Notes under the pieces: generated by a model | The model's input: only the letters and a program-made list of their open reading frames with translations | Told to the model about the DNA's origin: nothing | Databases searched by the model: none | Source: Pedobacter sp. Leaf41 | Lineage (GTDB): Bacteria > Bacteroidota > Bacteroidia > Sphingobacteriales > Sphingobacteriaceae | Length of the DNA stretch: 64,000 nucleotides | NCBI RefSeq assembly: GCF_001422545.1 | Contig: NZ_LMLE01000011.1 | Location: 124,001-188,000, forward strand | Direction: 5' to 3' | Part shown: positions 27,362-35,580 of the stretch, piece by piece | How the letters are laid out: every line of letters begins with the position of its first letter | Numbering within the stretch: the stretch's first letter is position 1 | Translations under genes and position numbers: made by a program

Positions 27362-28123
27362 TTACTTTTTTATCGCTTTCACTCGCAATCTTCTATAGTC
27401 TGCCACCCATTCTCCATTGATGAAATAATTTGGTTTCAGTATCTCAACAGCTAAATTTTTAATAGATTCAGCCTGATCGTTAGCTAAGTTTTTAAAGGCA
27501 TGCTGTGCAAATTGGCTAATCCAAACGTATATTCCTTGTTCTCCAACAAGCTTTGTCGGCCTGTCGAATAACCAAATTTGTTCTATTTCAAAACCTTTCA
27601 ATTCTAAAAGAGTTGAATAAGAGCTAACTGATGGAAAGAACCAAAAATCAGTCAAAACTTTATCTGCAAAGCCTAATTGTTCAGCAGCAGATTTTATGGC
27701 ATCGGTTATACTCTTGACATTTCCTTTGCCACCGAATTCAGCAACTAATCTTCCGCCAGTTTTCAGGCTTTGAAACAAACCCTCTACTAAAGCATTTTGG
27801 TTTTCGATCCAATGGAAAGTAGCATTGCTAAAAATGGCATCAAACTTTTCATGGTAAGGAAGTTGCGTTCCATCAACTACTTCAAAATCTAAATTTGGGT
27901 GAGCAGCTTTTGCATTTGCAATCATATCCGCCGATGCATCAGTTCCTAAAATTATCGCACCACTTTCGGCAATTTGAGCGGCTAGCTGACCAGTTCCACA
28001 ACCTACATCTAAAATATATTCGTTGGCTTTGGGCGCCAACCATTGCAAAACATCCGCTCCATAGTCAGACACGAAGTGGTGTTGTTTGTCATATAATTTT
28101 GCATCCCAAGCTATTTCTGGCAT
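27362..28123 (-). CDS. SAM-dependent methyltransferase (trans-aconitate methyltransferase-like)
   Basis: A protein of about 253 residues with SAM motif I ILDVGCGTGQLAAQIA, followed by GTDASADMI and FDAIFSNATFHWIEN. This is the arrangement of Tam/class I small-molecule methyltransferases. The substrate is unknown. I set the start at ATG 28123 (MPEIAWDAKLYDKQHHFV), which matches family N-termini; the open frame extends only seven Lys-rich codons further. It sits within the leucine genes, between leuD and the ABM gene. Confidence 0.82.
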   Translation of the reverse strand: MPEIAWDAKLYDKQHHFVSDYGADVLQWLAPKANEYILDVGCGTGQLAAQIAESGAIILGTDASADMIANAKAAHPNLDFEVVDGTQLPYHEKFDAIFSNATFHWIENQNALVEGLFQSLKTGGRLVAEFGGKGNVKSITDAIKSAAEQLGFADKVLTDFWFFPSVSSYSTLLELKGFEIEQIWLFDRPTKLVGEQGIYVWISQFAQHAFKNLANDQAESIKNLAVEILKPNYFINGEWVADYRRLRVKAIKK

Positions 28124-28222
28124 AATTTTTTTCTTTTTGATCAAGATTTACATGTTTGAAGGATTTTTAAGATTAAATCGCTATGCGATATTCGATCATC
28201 CAATCATGTACGACTCAATCGC

Positions 28223-28558
28223 TTAAACATAATGTTCAACAATTGGAAAAGGATCGTAAAAATGATGAAGCAGCTTTTTCCAGTCTTGGTATTCTGCAGC
28301 TCCTCTAAAACCTTCGGTATGTGCTTCTAATGTTGCCCAGTTTACCAGTAAAATATATTTGTCAGTTTCTTCCAAACACTTTTTTAGTTGATGCGAAATG
28401 TAACCTTCCATGGAGGAAATGATTTTTTGAGCTTCGTTGAAAGCTTTTTCAAAATCGGCTGATAAGCCAGTTTTAACATTTAATATCGCAACTTCCAGAA
28501 CCCCAACCCCTAAAGGGGCTTTTGACTTTCTACTGTTTAAGTTTAGCGCTTCAGACAT
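28223..28558 (-). CDS. Antibiotic biosynthesis monooxygenase (ABM)-domain protein
   Basis: A 111-residue protein whose core from about residue 22 (EVAILNVKTGLSADFEKAF, then MEGYISHQLKKCLE) has the ferredoxin-like ABM fold seen in small heme- or quinone-acting monooxygenases. The reaction is unknown. Residues about 12-22 (SKAPLGVGVLE) are encoded by the palindromic family C repeat, so the N-terminus appears to have been extended by the element. No ATG or GTG start lies between the repeat and the domain. Confidence 0.75.
   Translation of the reverse strand: MSEALNLNSRKSKAPLGVGVLEVAILNVKTGLSADFEKAFNEAQKIISSMEGYISHQLKKCLEETDKYILLVNWATLEAHTEGFRGAAEYQDWKKLLHHFYDPFPIVEHYV
28498..28524. repeat. G/C-run palindrome (family C) inside the ABM coding region
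   Basis: AACCCCAACCCCTAAAGGGG then CTTTTGA. This is almost the same sequence as the element beside the ilvA start, here read in frame as KAPLGVGV on the minus strand. Confidence 0.8.
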
Positions 28559-28588
28559 TTTATTTAGATTTTTCCCTCTTGCTTTTCG

Positions 28589-28617
28589 GTTCCCCCTTTA
28601 TCAGGCTAGGGGGTTAG
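28589..28617. repeat. G/C-run inverted repeat (family C) at the leuC stop
   Basis: TTCCCCCTTTATCAGGCTAG then GGGGTTA. The leuC stop codon (TAG, 28606-28608) lies within it, so the last residues of LeuC (LLTP) come from the repeat. Confidence 0.75.
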
Positions 28618-30009
28618 CAACTCCCTCACATCCGTTATCACACCTGTAACAGCAGCAGCTGCTGCCGTTAGCGGACTGGCTAGTAATGTTCTGGCATTTT
28701 GTCCTTGTCTGCCTTCAAAATTCCTGTTTGATGTAGAAACGCAATATTTTCCAGCTGGAATTTTATCTTCATTCATTCCTAAGCAAGCACTGCAGCCTGG
28801 TTCACGCAATTGAAAACCTGCGGCTTCGAAGATTTTATCTAAACCTTCATTTTTCGCTTGTTGCTCTACTTGTTTAGAACCCGGAACAATCCAAACGGTT
28901 ACATTATCCGCTTTGCGTTTGTCTTTTACAAAATCTGCCACTTCGCGTAAATCTTCAATACGAGAGTTGGTACAGCTACCGATGAAAACATAATCGACCG
29001 GTTTTCCAATCAAAGCGGCATCATCATCAAAACCCATATAATCCAAAGCTTTTTGATAAGAAAGTTTTTCTTTTTCAGGTTGTGCGTTAGTCGCCGGAAT
29101 GTGCTCCTGGATTCCCATTCCCATTCCTGGGTTGGTTCCGTAGGTAATCATTGGTGCGATATCTGCAGCATTAAACGTTAGAACGCTATCGAATTTCGCA
29201 TCAGCATCGCTGTACAAAGATTTCCAGTACGCTAAAGCTTTATCCCACTCCTCGCCTGCGGGAGCAAACTCTCTTCCTTTGATATAATCGAAAGTGGTTT
29301 GGTCAGGAGCAATTAAACCACCTCTGGCACCCATTTCTATACTCATGTTGCAGATTGTCATTCGGGCTTCCATACTCAAAGCTTCAATTGCCGAACCTGC
29401 ATATTCGATAAAATATCCGGTACCACCAGCTGCAGAAATTTGGGAGATGATGTAAAGGATGATGTCTTTTGCACCAACACCTTTGCCCAATTCGCCGTTA
29501 ACCTCAATTTTCATGGTTTTAGGTTTCGACAGCAATAAACATTGCGTTGCAAAAACCTGCTCTACTTGCGAGGTTCCGATACCAAAAGCAATGGCTCCGA
29601 AAGCGCCATGTGTTGAGGTGTGACTATCGCCACAAACCATCGTTTTACCTGGCAAAGTAATACCCAATTCAGGTCCGATTACGTGAACAATGCCTTGAAA
29701 TGGGTGTCCTAAACCATAAAGTTCGATTCCAAATTCTGCACAATTTTTAGTCAGCATATCCACCTGATAGCGGGAAAGCTCTTCTTTAATTGGCTGTAAT
29801 TGGTTTAAAGTCGGCACGTTATGGTCGGCAGTAGCCACCGTTTGCTGCGGACGAAAAACTGGTAATCCTCTCTTGCGCAAACCATCAAAAGCCTGCGGAG
29901 AAGTTACTTCGTGTATTAAGTGTGTATCAATGTATAAAATATCAGGAAAGCCTTCTTCGCTTTTTACAACGTGTGCATCCCAAATTTTTTCTACTAATGT
30001 TTTTGACAT
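28606..30009 (-). CDS. leuC: 3-isopropylmalate dehydratase large subunit
   Basis: LeuC is the [4Fe-4S] subunit of isopropylmalate isomerase. The 467-residue protein has the aconitase-type motifs CGDSHTSTHGAFG, FIGSCTNSRIEDL (cluster Cys) and GCSACLGMNEDKIPAGKYCVSTSNRNFEGRQG in consecutive blocks (two more cluster Cys in CSAC). It lies 56 nt downstream of ilvC, with a palindromic hairpin between. The C-terminal tetrapeptide is encoded by a repeat element. Confidence 0.96.
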   Translation of the reverse strand: MSKTLVEKIWDAHVVKSEEGFPDILYIDTHLIHEVTSPQAFDGLRKRGLPVFRPQQTVATADHNVPTLNQLQPIKEELSRYQVDMLTKNCAEFGIELYGLGHPFQGIVHVIGPELGITLPGKTMVCGDSHTSTHGAFGAIAFGIGTSQVEQVFATQCLLLSKPKTMKIEVNGELGKGVGAKDIILYIISQISAAGGTGYFIEYAGSAIEALSMEARMTICNMSIEMGARGGLIAPDQTTFDYIKGREFAPAGEEWDKALAYWKSLYSDADAKFDSVLTFNAADIAPMITYGTNPGMGMGIQEHIPATNAQPEKEKLSYQKALDYMGFDDDAALIGKPVDYVFIGSCTNSRIEDLREVADFVKDKRKADNVTVWIVPGSKQVEQQAKNEGLDKIFEAAGFQLREPGCSACLGMNEDKIPAGKYCVSTSNRNFEGRQGQNARTLLASPLTAAAAAVTGVITDVRELLTP

Positions 30010-30023
30010 TTTGTTATTTTTTG

Positions 30024-30057
30024 TAAACCTTATAGGTTTTTAAAACCTAAAAGGTTT
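30024..30057. repeat. Near-perfect palindrome between ilvC and leuC
   Basis: AAACCTTATAGGTTTT and AAAACCTAAAAGGTTT are self-complementary apart from one base pair. In the operon mRNA it would form a stable intercistronic stem-loop, possibly an mRNA stability or partial termination element. Related AGGTTTTA words recur at about 27.34 and 32.35 kb. Confidence 0.75.
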
Positions 30058-30065
30058 GAGTTCTA

Positions 30066-31547
30066 TTATGCAGTTTTAATTGCTTTCATGGCAGTCATCG
30101 CTTTACGCAATGTAGCGCCAATCTGTTCTACTTCGTGTGAGCGGATTGCCTCGTTAACATCGATTAATTTTCTGTTATCTACAGCGCCATCTTTACCTTC
30201 GTTAAAGTTTTTACCCACTAAATCAGTGTCAACTTTAGTCATGAAGTCAGCTAATAATGGTTTACAAGCCTGGTCGAATAAGTAACAACCATACTCAGCC
30301 GTATCAGAAATTACGCGGTTCATTTCAAATAACTTTTTACGGGCAATCGTATTGGCAATAAGCGGTGTTTCGTGCAAGCTTTCATAGTAAGCACTTTCTG
30401 GTTTAATACCCGCCTGTACCATTGTTTCGAAAGCCAATTCAACACCTGCACGAACGAAAGCAACCATTAATAAATAATTGTCGAAGTATTCTTGCTCACC
30501 AATTTTAACATCGCCAGCAGGCGTTTTTTCGAAAGCAGTTTCACCAGTTTCAGCTCTCCATTTCAATAAATTTTTATCTCCGGCAGCCCAGTCTTCCATC
30601 ATGGTACGGCTAAATTCGCCACTCATAATATCATCCTGGTGTTTTTGGAACAAAGGACGCATAATGTCTTTCAATTCTTCGGAGATTTCGAAAGCCTTGA
30701 TTTTAGCAACATTGCTTAATCTATCCATCATTGCAGTAATACCACCTTGTTTCAAGGCTTCCGTAATCACTTCAACACCATATTGAACCAATTTAGATGC
30801 ATAACCGGCATCAATTCCTTTCTCTACCATTTTATCGAAAGATAGGATAGAACCAGTTTGCAATAAACCACAAAGAATAGTTTGCTCGCCCATTAAATCA
30901 GATTTAACCTCGGCTACAAAAGATGATTTTAAAACTCCCGCTCTATGTCCACCAGTGCCTACGCAGTACGCTTTAGCCTGTGCTAACCCTTTACCTTGAG
31001 GATCGTTTTCTGGATGTACTGCAATTAAAGTGGGCACACCAAAACCACGAACATATTCCGCTCTAACTTCGCTACCCGGACATTTTGGAGCCACCATAAT
31101 AACCGTTAAATCTTTACGGATTTGCATGCCTTCTTCCACAATATTGAAACCGTGTGAGTAAGATAATGTGGCACCTTCCTTCATTAAAGGCATAATTGCA
31201 TTTACAACGGCAGTATGTTGTTTATCTGGCGTAAGGTTAATTACCACATCGGCAGTTGGAATTAATTCTTCGTAAGTACCAACTGTGAAGTTGTTTTCGG
31301 TTGCATTTTTCCATGAATCTCTTTTGCCTTCAATCGCCTCTTTGCGCAACGTGTAACTTACATCTAAACCACTATCTCTTAAATTTAAACCTTGATTTAA
31401 GCCTTGAGCGCCGCAGCCTACAATCACTAGTTTTTTGCCTTTCAAAGCGCTAACGCCATCTAAAAACTCGTTGCTATCCATGAAATCGCAAACACCCAGT
31501 TGGTTTAATTTTTCTCTAAGAGGTAATGTGTTAAAATAATTTGACAT
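30066..31547 (-). CDS. ilvC: Ketol-acid reductoisomerase (class II)
   Basis: IlvC performs the Mg- and NADPH-dependent isomerisation and reduction of acetolactate or acetohydroxybutyrate in valine and isoleucine synthesis. At 493 residues it is the long class II form with duplicated knotted domain, as in E. coli (491). The NADPH loop is VGCGAQGLNQGLNL; catalytic acidic residues follow in the first knot (DLMGEQTILCG). The preceding 320-nt gap holds a repeat and a possible ORF remnant. Confidence 0.96.
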   Translation of the reverse strand: MSNYFNTLPLREKLNQLGVCDFMDSNEFLDGVSALKGKKLVIVGCGAQGLNQGLNLRDSGLDVSYTLRKEAIEGKRDSWKNATENNFTVGTYEELIPTADVVINLTPDKQHTAVVNAIMPLMKEGATLSYSHGFNIVEEGMQIRKDLTVIMVAPKCPGSEVRAEYVRGFGVPTLIAVHPENDPQGKGLAQAKAYCVGTGGHRAGVLKSSFVAEVKSDLMGEQTILCGLLQTGSILSFDKMVEKGIDAGYASKLVQYGVEVITEALKQGGITAMMDRLSNVAKIKAFEISEELKDIMRPLFQKHQDDIMSGEFSRTMMEDWAAGDKNLLKWRAETGETAFEKTPAGDVKIGEQEYFDNYLLMVAFVRAGVELAFETMVQAGIKPESAYYESLHETPLIANTIARKKLFEMNRVISDTAEYGCYLFDQACKPLLADFMTKVDTDLVGKNFNEGKDGAVDNRKLIDVNEAIRSHEVEQIGATLRKAMTAMKAIKTA

Positions 31548-31731
31548 CGTTTTTGTTATTTATTTTATGGTTCTATTTTCTAATTATTTTGTTTTTTGCA
31601 GTTTTACTGCCATGGTTCGTATCCTTACGAACATTTTTATCGTATTGAGCGTATTCTTCTGAATATGTAAAGCAATTTTCTGTGCTTTTCGGTTAATCAG
31701 TCCCGCTTTTCGTTCAATCTTTTTTAACTCC

Positions 31732-31795
31732 TGTCATTCTGAGGAACGAAGAATTTGTTTCATCGGTTGCAGATGCCCCGTGCCTCAGCATGACA
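31732..31795. repeat. TGTCATTCTGAGG-type palindrome
   Basis: TGTCATTCTGAGGAACGAAG at the left and GTGCCTCAGCATGACA at the right form imperfect arms. It lies in the gap between the DinB gene and ilvC and is a diverged relative of families A and B. Confidence 0.8.
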
Positions 31796-31870
31796 TTTAT
31801 TCAGGGTTGCTGCAAAAAAAGTATTTCCACTTCAATCGGGTTTATTTTACTCAGGTTCGGTGTTGTTGCC

Positions 31871-32341
31871 CTAAACCCTTTCTACACCTTTCTTCATTGC
31901 CCAGGCATATCCATAATGCACATTATCGTGCCCTATAGTAGTAACCAGCACTTCTTCTATGCTTTTCATCTCTGCTCCATAGGTGGAAGTTGAAAAAGGC
32001 GTGATGTTTGCAAAAATGCCATTTGCATAATCTTCTTTTATTTTTTCAATGCTATTAATGGCTAATGCTTTTAATTCCGCAACTTCCACCGCCGTTACAG
32101 TGTACGTTGGCCGGGTGTCTTTTTTATAGAATTCGTTAAATTTTACCGAGTTTGCATCTGCTAAAATCCCGGTGCGTACATAACAAAGCGTTTGTGTACT
32201 TACCACAATGTGCCCGAAATTCCAAATGATATTGTTGTTGTAACCTTCAGGAATTTTATTCAATTGCTCAATCGTTAAGCCATCTATTAACTGAATAAAG
32301 GCTTTGCGTGAGGTAATTATAAAATCAAATATTTCGTTCAT
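31871..32341 (-). CDS. DinB-like (DUF664/DinB superfamily) protein
   Basis: A 156-residue four-helix bundle protein with the histidine pattern of DinB/YfiT-like proteins: one His in WNFGHIVVST and one in GHDNVHYGYAW, which would bind a metal. The family includes thiol transferases such as bacillithiol-dependent enzymes; the substrate here is unknown. It lies between ilvN and ilvC, bounded by repeat-containing gaps, and looks like a passenger in the branched-chain operon. Confidence 0.78.
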   Translation of the reverse strand: MNEIFDFIITSRKAFIQLIDGLTIEQLNKIPEGYNNNIIWNFGHIVVSTQTLCYVRTGILADANSVKFNEFYKKDTRPTYTVTAVEVAELKALAINSIEKIKEDYANGIFANITPFSTSTYGAEMKSIEEVLVTTIGHDNVHYGYAWAMKKGVERV

Positions 32342-32345
32342 TTTT

Positions 32346-32410
32346 TCTATTGTTTTAGGTTTTAAGTTATACGTTTTACGTCCTGAACTTATAACTTACA
32401 ACTTATAAAG
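32346..32410. repeat. AACTTATAA-type tandem palindrome upstream of the DinB gene
   Basis: AGGTTTTAAGTTATACGTTT on one side and AACTTATAACTTACAACTTA on the other. The right arm is a tandem of ACTTATAA-like units and pairs imperfectly with the left arm. It belongs to the unit-diverse palindrome class. Confidence 0.55.
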
Positions 32411-32420
32411 TCGTGCTCAT

Positions 32421-33059
32421 TTACATTGTAAATATCTTCTCGCCTTTATCTAAGAACTCATTTTCTACCAGTTCTTCTCCAGGTTCAAAGGCTTCAAATT
32501 CTTTCAGTTTCTCGTGGAAACCGGCGCTGTCTTTTATAATGGCAACCCTTGCAGAACGTACAAACTCAATTAGTTCGTAAGGCTCAAGTGCTTTCACTAG
32601 CGCATCGGTTTCTTCTCTGTGGCCAGTTACGGCAAAAACGGTATAATCTTTACGAATTACCACGGCACTTGCTCCATATTGTCTAAGCAAACGTTCTACG
32701 GTTACTTTTTCCGCAATTTCATCTGTAGATACTTTGTACAGCGCCAGTTCCTGCCAGATAATTTCTTCATTGGTATTGAAATAGACTTTCAGAACTTCAA
32801 TTTGCTTTTCAATCTGACGGGCAAGTTTCCGAACCACTTCATAACTTTCGGTAATGACAATGTTGAAACGGTGGATACCATCGATTTCGGAGGCAGAACT
32901 ATTTAAACTTTCGATATTAATTTTTCTTTTCGAGAAGATAATCGCAATCCTGTTTAATAAACCAATGCGATTTTCAGCATACACGGTGATGGTGTATTCT
33001 TGCTTCCCGTCTATATCGGCTTTATCTATTGTATGTTGTATTGTATTTTCAGTACTCAT
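32421..33059 (-). CDS. ilvN: Acetolactate synthase small (regulatory) subunit
   Basis: This subunit binds valine and regulates the large subunit IlvB. The 212-residue protein has an N-terminal ACT domain (EYTITVYAENRIGLLNRIAI, about 18-90) and a C-terminal domain typical of IlvH/IlvN, plus about 20 extra residues at the C-terminus. It lies 93 nt downstream of ilvB, across a palindromic spacer. Confidence 0.94.
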   Translation of the reverse strand: MSTENTIQHTIDKADIDGKQEYTITVYAENRIGLLNRIAIIFSKRKINIESLNSSASEIDGIHRFNIVITESYEVVRKLARQIEKQIEVLKVYFNTNEEIIWQELALYKVSTDEIAEKVTVERLLRQYGASAVVIRKDYTVFAVTGHREETDALVKALEPYELIEFVRSARVAIIKDSAGFHEKLKEFEAFEPGEELVENEFLDKGEKIFTM

Positions 33060-33069
33060 GTTTATTGGA

Positions 33070-33151
33070 TTAAGGATAAAGGAACAAGGATAAAAGACAT
33101 CATGCCTTTACTTTTTTATCTTTATTCCTTGCTCGTTGTTCTTTTATCTTA
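33070..33151. repeat. Tandem palindrome between ilvB and ilvN
   Basis: Left arm: TAAGGATAAAGGAACAAGGA then TAAAAGAC. Right arm: TTTTTATCTTTATTCCTTGC then TCGTTGTTCTTTTATCTTAA. The arms are degenerate tandem repeats of AAGGATAAA-like units and pair with each other. The element fills the intercistronic gap. Confidence 0.75.
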
Positions 33152-33152
33152 A

Positions 33153-34904
33153 CTATTTCAACCTAATTTCACTTACGCTCATTCCTTGTGGAACCATTGG
33201 GAAAACATTATTTTCTCTTCCAACCATCACTTCTAAAAGGTAAGAACCTTCGTGATTGATCATCGTTTCCAAAGCTTTTCTTAAATTGGCACGTTCATCA
33301 ACTTTATCGGCCTCGATGTAATATGCTTTAGCCAGGGCCACAAAATCAGGACTGGTAATGTTTACAAACGAGTATCGTTTATCGTGGAATAATTGTTGCC
33401 ATTGGCGAACCATTCCTAAAAAGCGATTATTTAAAATCAGAATTTTTACTGCAGCACCAAACTGCATGATGGTTCCCAGTTCCTGTGGTGTCATTTGGAA
33501 ACCTCCATCACCGATAATCGCGATTACCGTTTTATCTGGCGCACCATATTTTGCACCAATTGCTGCCGGCAAGCCGAAGCCCATGGTACCCAAACCACCA
33601 GACGTGATATTGCTGCGGGTATTATTAAATTTGGCATAACGGCAAGCAACCATTTGGTGTTGACCAACATCGGTTACGATTATAGCATCGCCGCCGCAGA
33701 TTTCATTGATATTACGCAATACTTCGCCCATAGTCATTTCATCACTTGTTGGATGAAGCTCTGGCGTAATTACCTGGTCTATTTCCTGCTGGTTATAATC
33801 TTTAAATTTCGCTAACCATTCTTCGTGTTTCCTTTCATTAACCAGATTGGTTAATAGGGGTAGGGTTTCTTTACAATCGCCCCAAACGCCTACTTCTGCC
33901 TTTACATTTTTATCAATTTCAGCAGGGTCTATATCGAAATGAATTACCTTTGCCTGTTTTGCATATTTATCTAAACGGCCAGTTACGCGGTCATCGAAAC
34001 GCATTCCAATCGCAATTAATACGTCACATTCATTAGTCAAAACATTCGGACCGTAATTGCCATGCATCCCCAACATACCAACATTTAATGGGTGTGAAGT
34101 TGGAATTGCGCCATCCCCCATGATTGTCCAGGCAGCTGGGATGCCAGATTTCTCAATAAACGCTTTGAACTCTGCTTCCGCTTTGCCTAAAATAACGCCC
34201 TGTCCGAATAATACAAATGGTTTTTTTGCTGCATTGATTAATGCTGCCGCTTGCTCAATATATTCAACCCTAACTTTTGGCTTTGGGCGATAAGAGCGGA
34301 TATGATTACATTTTACATATTCAGGAAATTCCTCAACCTGTAATTGTGCGTTCTTAGTAATGTCAATTAAAACTGGTCCTGGTCTGCCGCTTTTGGCGAT
34401 ATAAAATGCTTTTGCCAAAACCTCCGGGATCTCTTTAGCATCGGTAACCTGATAATTCCATTTAGTAACGGGGGTTGTAATGTTAATCACATCTGTTTCC
34501 TGGAAAGCATCGGTGCCTAATAAATGAGCAAAAACCTGCCCTGTGATACAAACCAAAGGTGTACTATCGATTTGAGCATCGGCTAAACCAGTAACTAAAT
34601 TAGTTGCGCCCGGACCACTTGTAGCAAAACAAACCCCAACTTTTCCACTTGTTCTGGCAAAACCTTGTGCGGCATGAATACCACCTTGCTCATGGCGAAC
34701 CAAAATGTGTTCTAATTTGTCGGCGTAATCGTAAAGTGCATCGTAAATTGGCATGATAGCGCCGCCTGGATAGCCGAAAATGGTGGTTACGCCCTCTTCA
34801 ATTAATCCATTCAACAAAACCTGCGAGCCTGTTCCTTTGAATAAAGTTTTTGAAGCTTCTGCTTTCGCCTCGGTTTGTTGTATCGTATCTTGTGCAGTTT
34901 CCAT
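33153..34904 (-). CDS. ilvB: Acetolactate synthase large (catalytic) subunit
   Basis: A ThDP-dependent enzyme that condenses pyruvate with pyruvate or 2-oxobutanoate, the first common step in valine/leucine/isoleucine synthesis. The 583-residue protein has the catalytic Glu region (RHEQGGIHAAQGFAR), an FAD-binding middle domain and the ThDP motif GDGGFQMTPQELGTI followed by NNRFLGMVRQWQ. About 30 extra residues at the N-terminus precede the usual domain start. It is followed by ilvN. Confidence 0.96.
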   Translation of the reverse strand: METAQDTIQQTEAKAEASKTLFKGTGSQVLLNGLIEEGVTTIFGYPGGAIMPIYDALYDYADKLEHILVRHEQGGIHAAQGFARTSGKVGVCFATSGPGATNLVTGLADAQIDSTPLVCITGQVFAHLLGTDAFQETDVINITTPVTKWNYQVTDAKEIPEVLAKAFYIAKSGRPGPVLIDITKNAQLQVEEFPEYVKCNHIRSYRPKPKVRVEYIEQAAALINAAKKPFVLFGQGVILGKAEAEFKAFIEKSGIPAAWTIMGDGAIPTSHPLNVGMLGMHGNYGPNVLTNECDVLIAIGMRFDDRVTGRLDKYAKQAKVIHFDIDPAEIDKNVKAEVGVWGDCKETLPLLTNLVNERKHEEWLAKFKDYNQQEIDQVITPELHPTSDEMTMGEVLRNINEICGGDAIIVTDVGQHQMVACRYAKFNNTRSNITSGGLGTMGFGLPAAIGAKYGAPDKTVIAIIGDGGFQMTPQELGTIMQFGAAVKILILNNRFLGMVRQWQQLFHDKRYSFVNITSPDFVALAKAYYIEADKVDERANLRKALETMINHEGSYLLEVMVGRENNVFPMVPQGMSVSEIRLK

Positions 34905-34925
34905 AATTATGTTTTTACGGTTCTA

Positions 34926-35496
34926 TTATTCTTTAATTTTAAACCCAATCCGCTCCCTATCTTTCCATTTTAATTGAGCAATTTTTTCGTCGAGCATGTT
35001 ATCCATTGCATCGTAGAGTTCGTTTAATTAAACATCATACTCGCCAAGTCGCTCTTTAATTTCAAGTAGCTGTTCATTAATATTGCTTTGTTTTAGCAAG
35101 ATTTTGCGAACATCTACAAAGGCTCTCATAATGGCAATGTTCATGTTAATTGCCCTTTCACTTCTCAAAACTCCACTTAGCATGGCTACACCTTGCTCTG
35201 TAAAAGCGTAAGGAGTAATCCCTATATTTCTTTTGTTTTGGCTTATCATCACAATTTGTGATGACAGGTTAGGAATCTCTTCGTATGCGGTCACAATTTG
35301 TGACCGCATACTTTCCCATTCACTTGAGGATAGCCTAAACATAAAATCATCTGGAAAACGTTCTATATTTCGTTTTACCGCTTGATTCAAAACCTTTGTT
35401 TCAACTTGCATAAAGCAAAGCCAAATCGAAATCTAGCATTACTCTTTCACCCCGAATCGTATAAATTCTACTTTGAATGCTCTTAATAATCTGCAT
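34926..35496 (-). pseudogene. ORF6N-domain protein, broken by a frameshift and a stop
   Basis: The middle ORF (35028-35411, 127 residues) is an ORF6N domain of a kind common in phages and mobile regions (VETKVLNQAVKRNIERFPDDFMFRLS, ITPYAFTEQGVAMLSGVLRS). Upstream, from ATG 35496, another frame encodes the missing N-terminus (IYTIRGERVMLDFDLALLY) and breaks at about 35409, where one base too many is present. Downstream, the frame stops at TAA 35028-35030 but continues in frame for 33 codons with a plausible family C-terminus (MLDEKIAQLKWKDRERIGFK) to 34926. With both lesions repaired the gene would have about 190 codons. It sits between ilvD and ilvB. Confidence 0.8.
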
Positions 35497-35552
35497 ATCT
35501 TTAAGTTTTATGTTGATTTATAGTCGGGATGACTATTTTTTACTTTCTCATC

Positions 35553-35580
35553 CTTCCCCCTTCAGGGGTTAGGGGGTTAA
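35553..35580. repeat. G/C-run inverted repeat (family C) at the ilvD stop
   Basis: CTTCCCCCTTCAGGGGTTAG then GGGGTTAA. The ilvD stop codon (35577-35579) lies at its edge, the same position relative to the gene as at the leuC stop. Confidence 0.7.

Noticed and set aside
31584..31730. Basic ORF-like stretch on the minus strand in the ilvC leader (ending VKLQKTK)
   Set aside because: About 45 codons are open, but no suitable start codon is present before an internal ATG and I recognise no family; it may be a remnant or chance.
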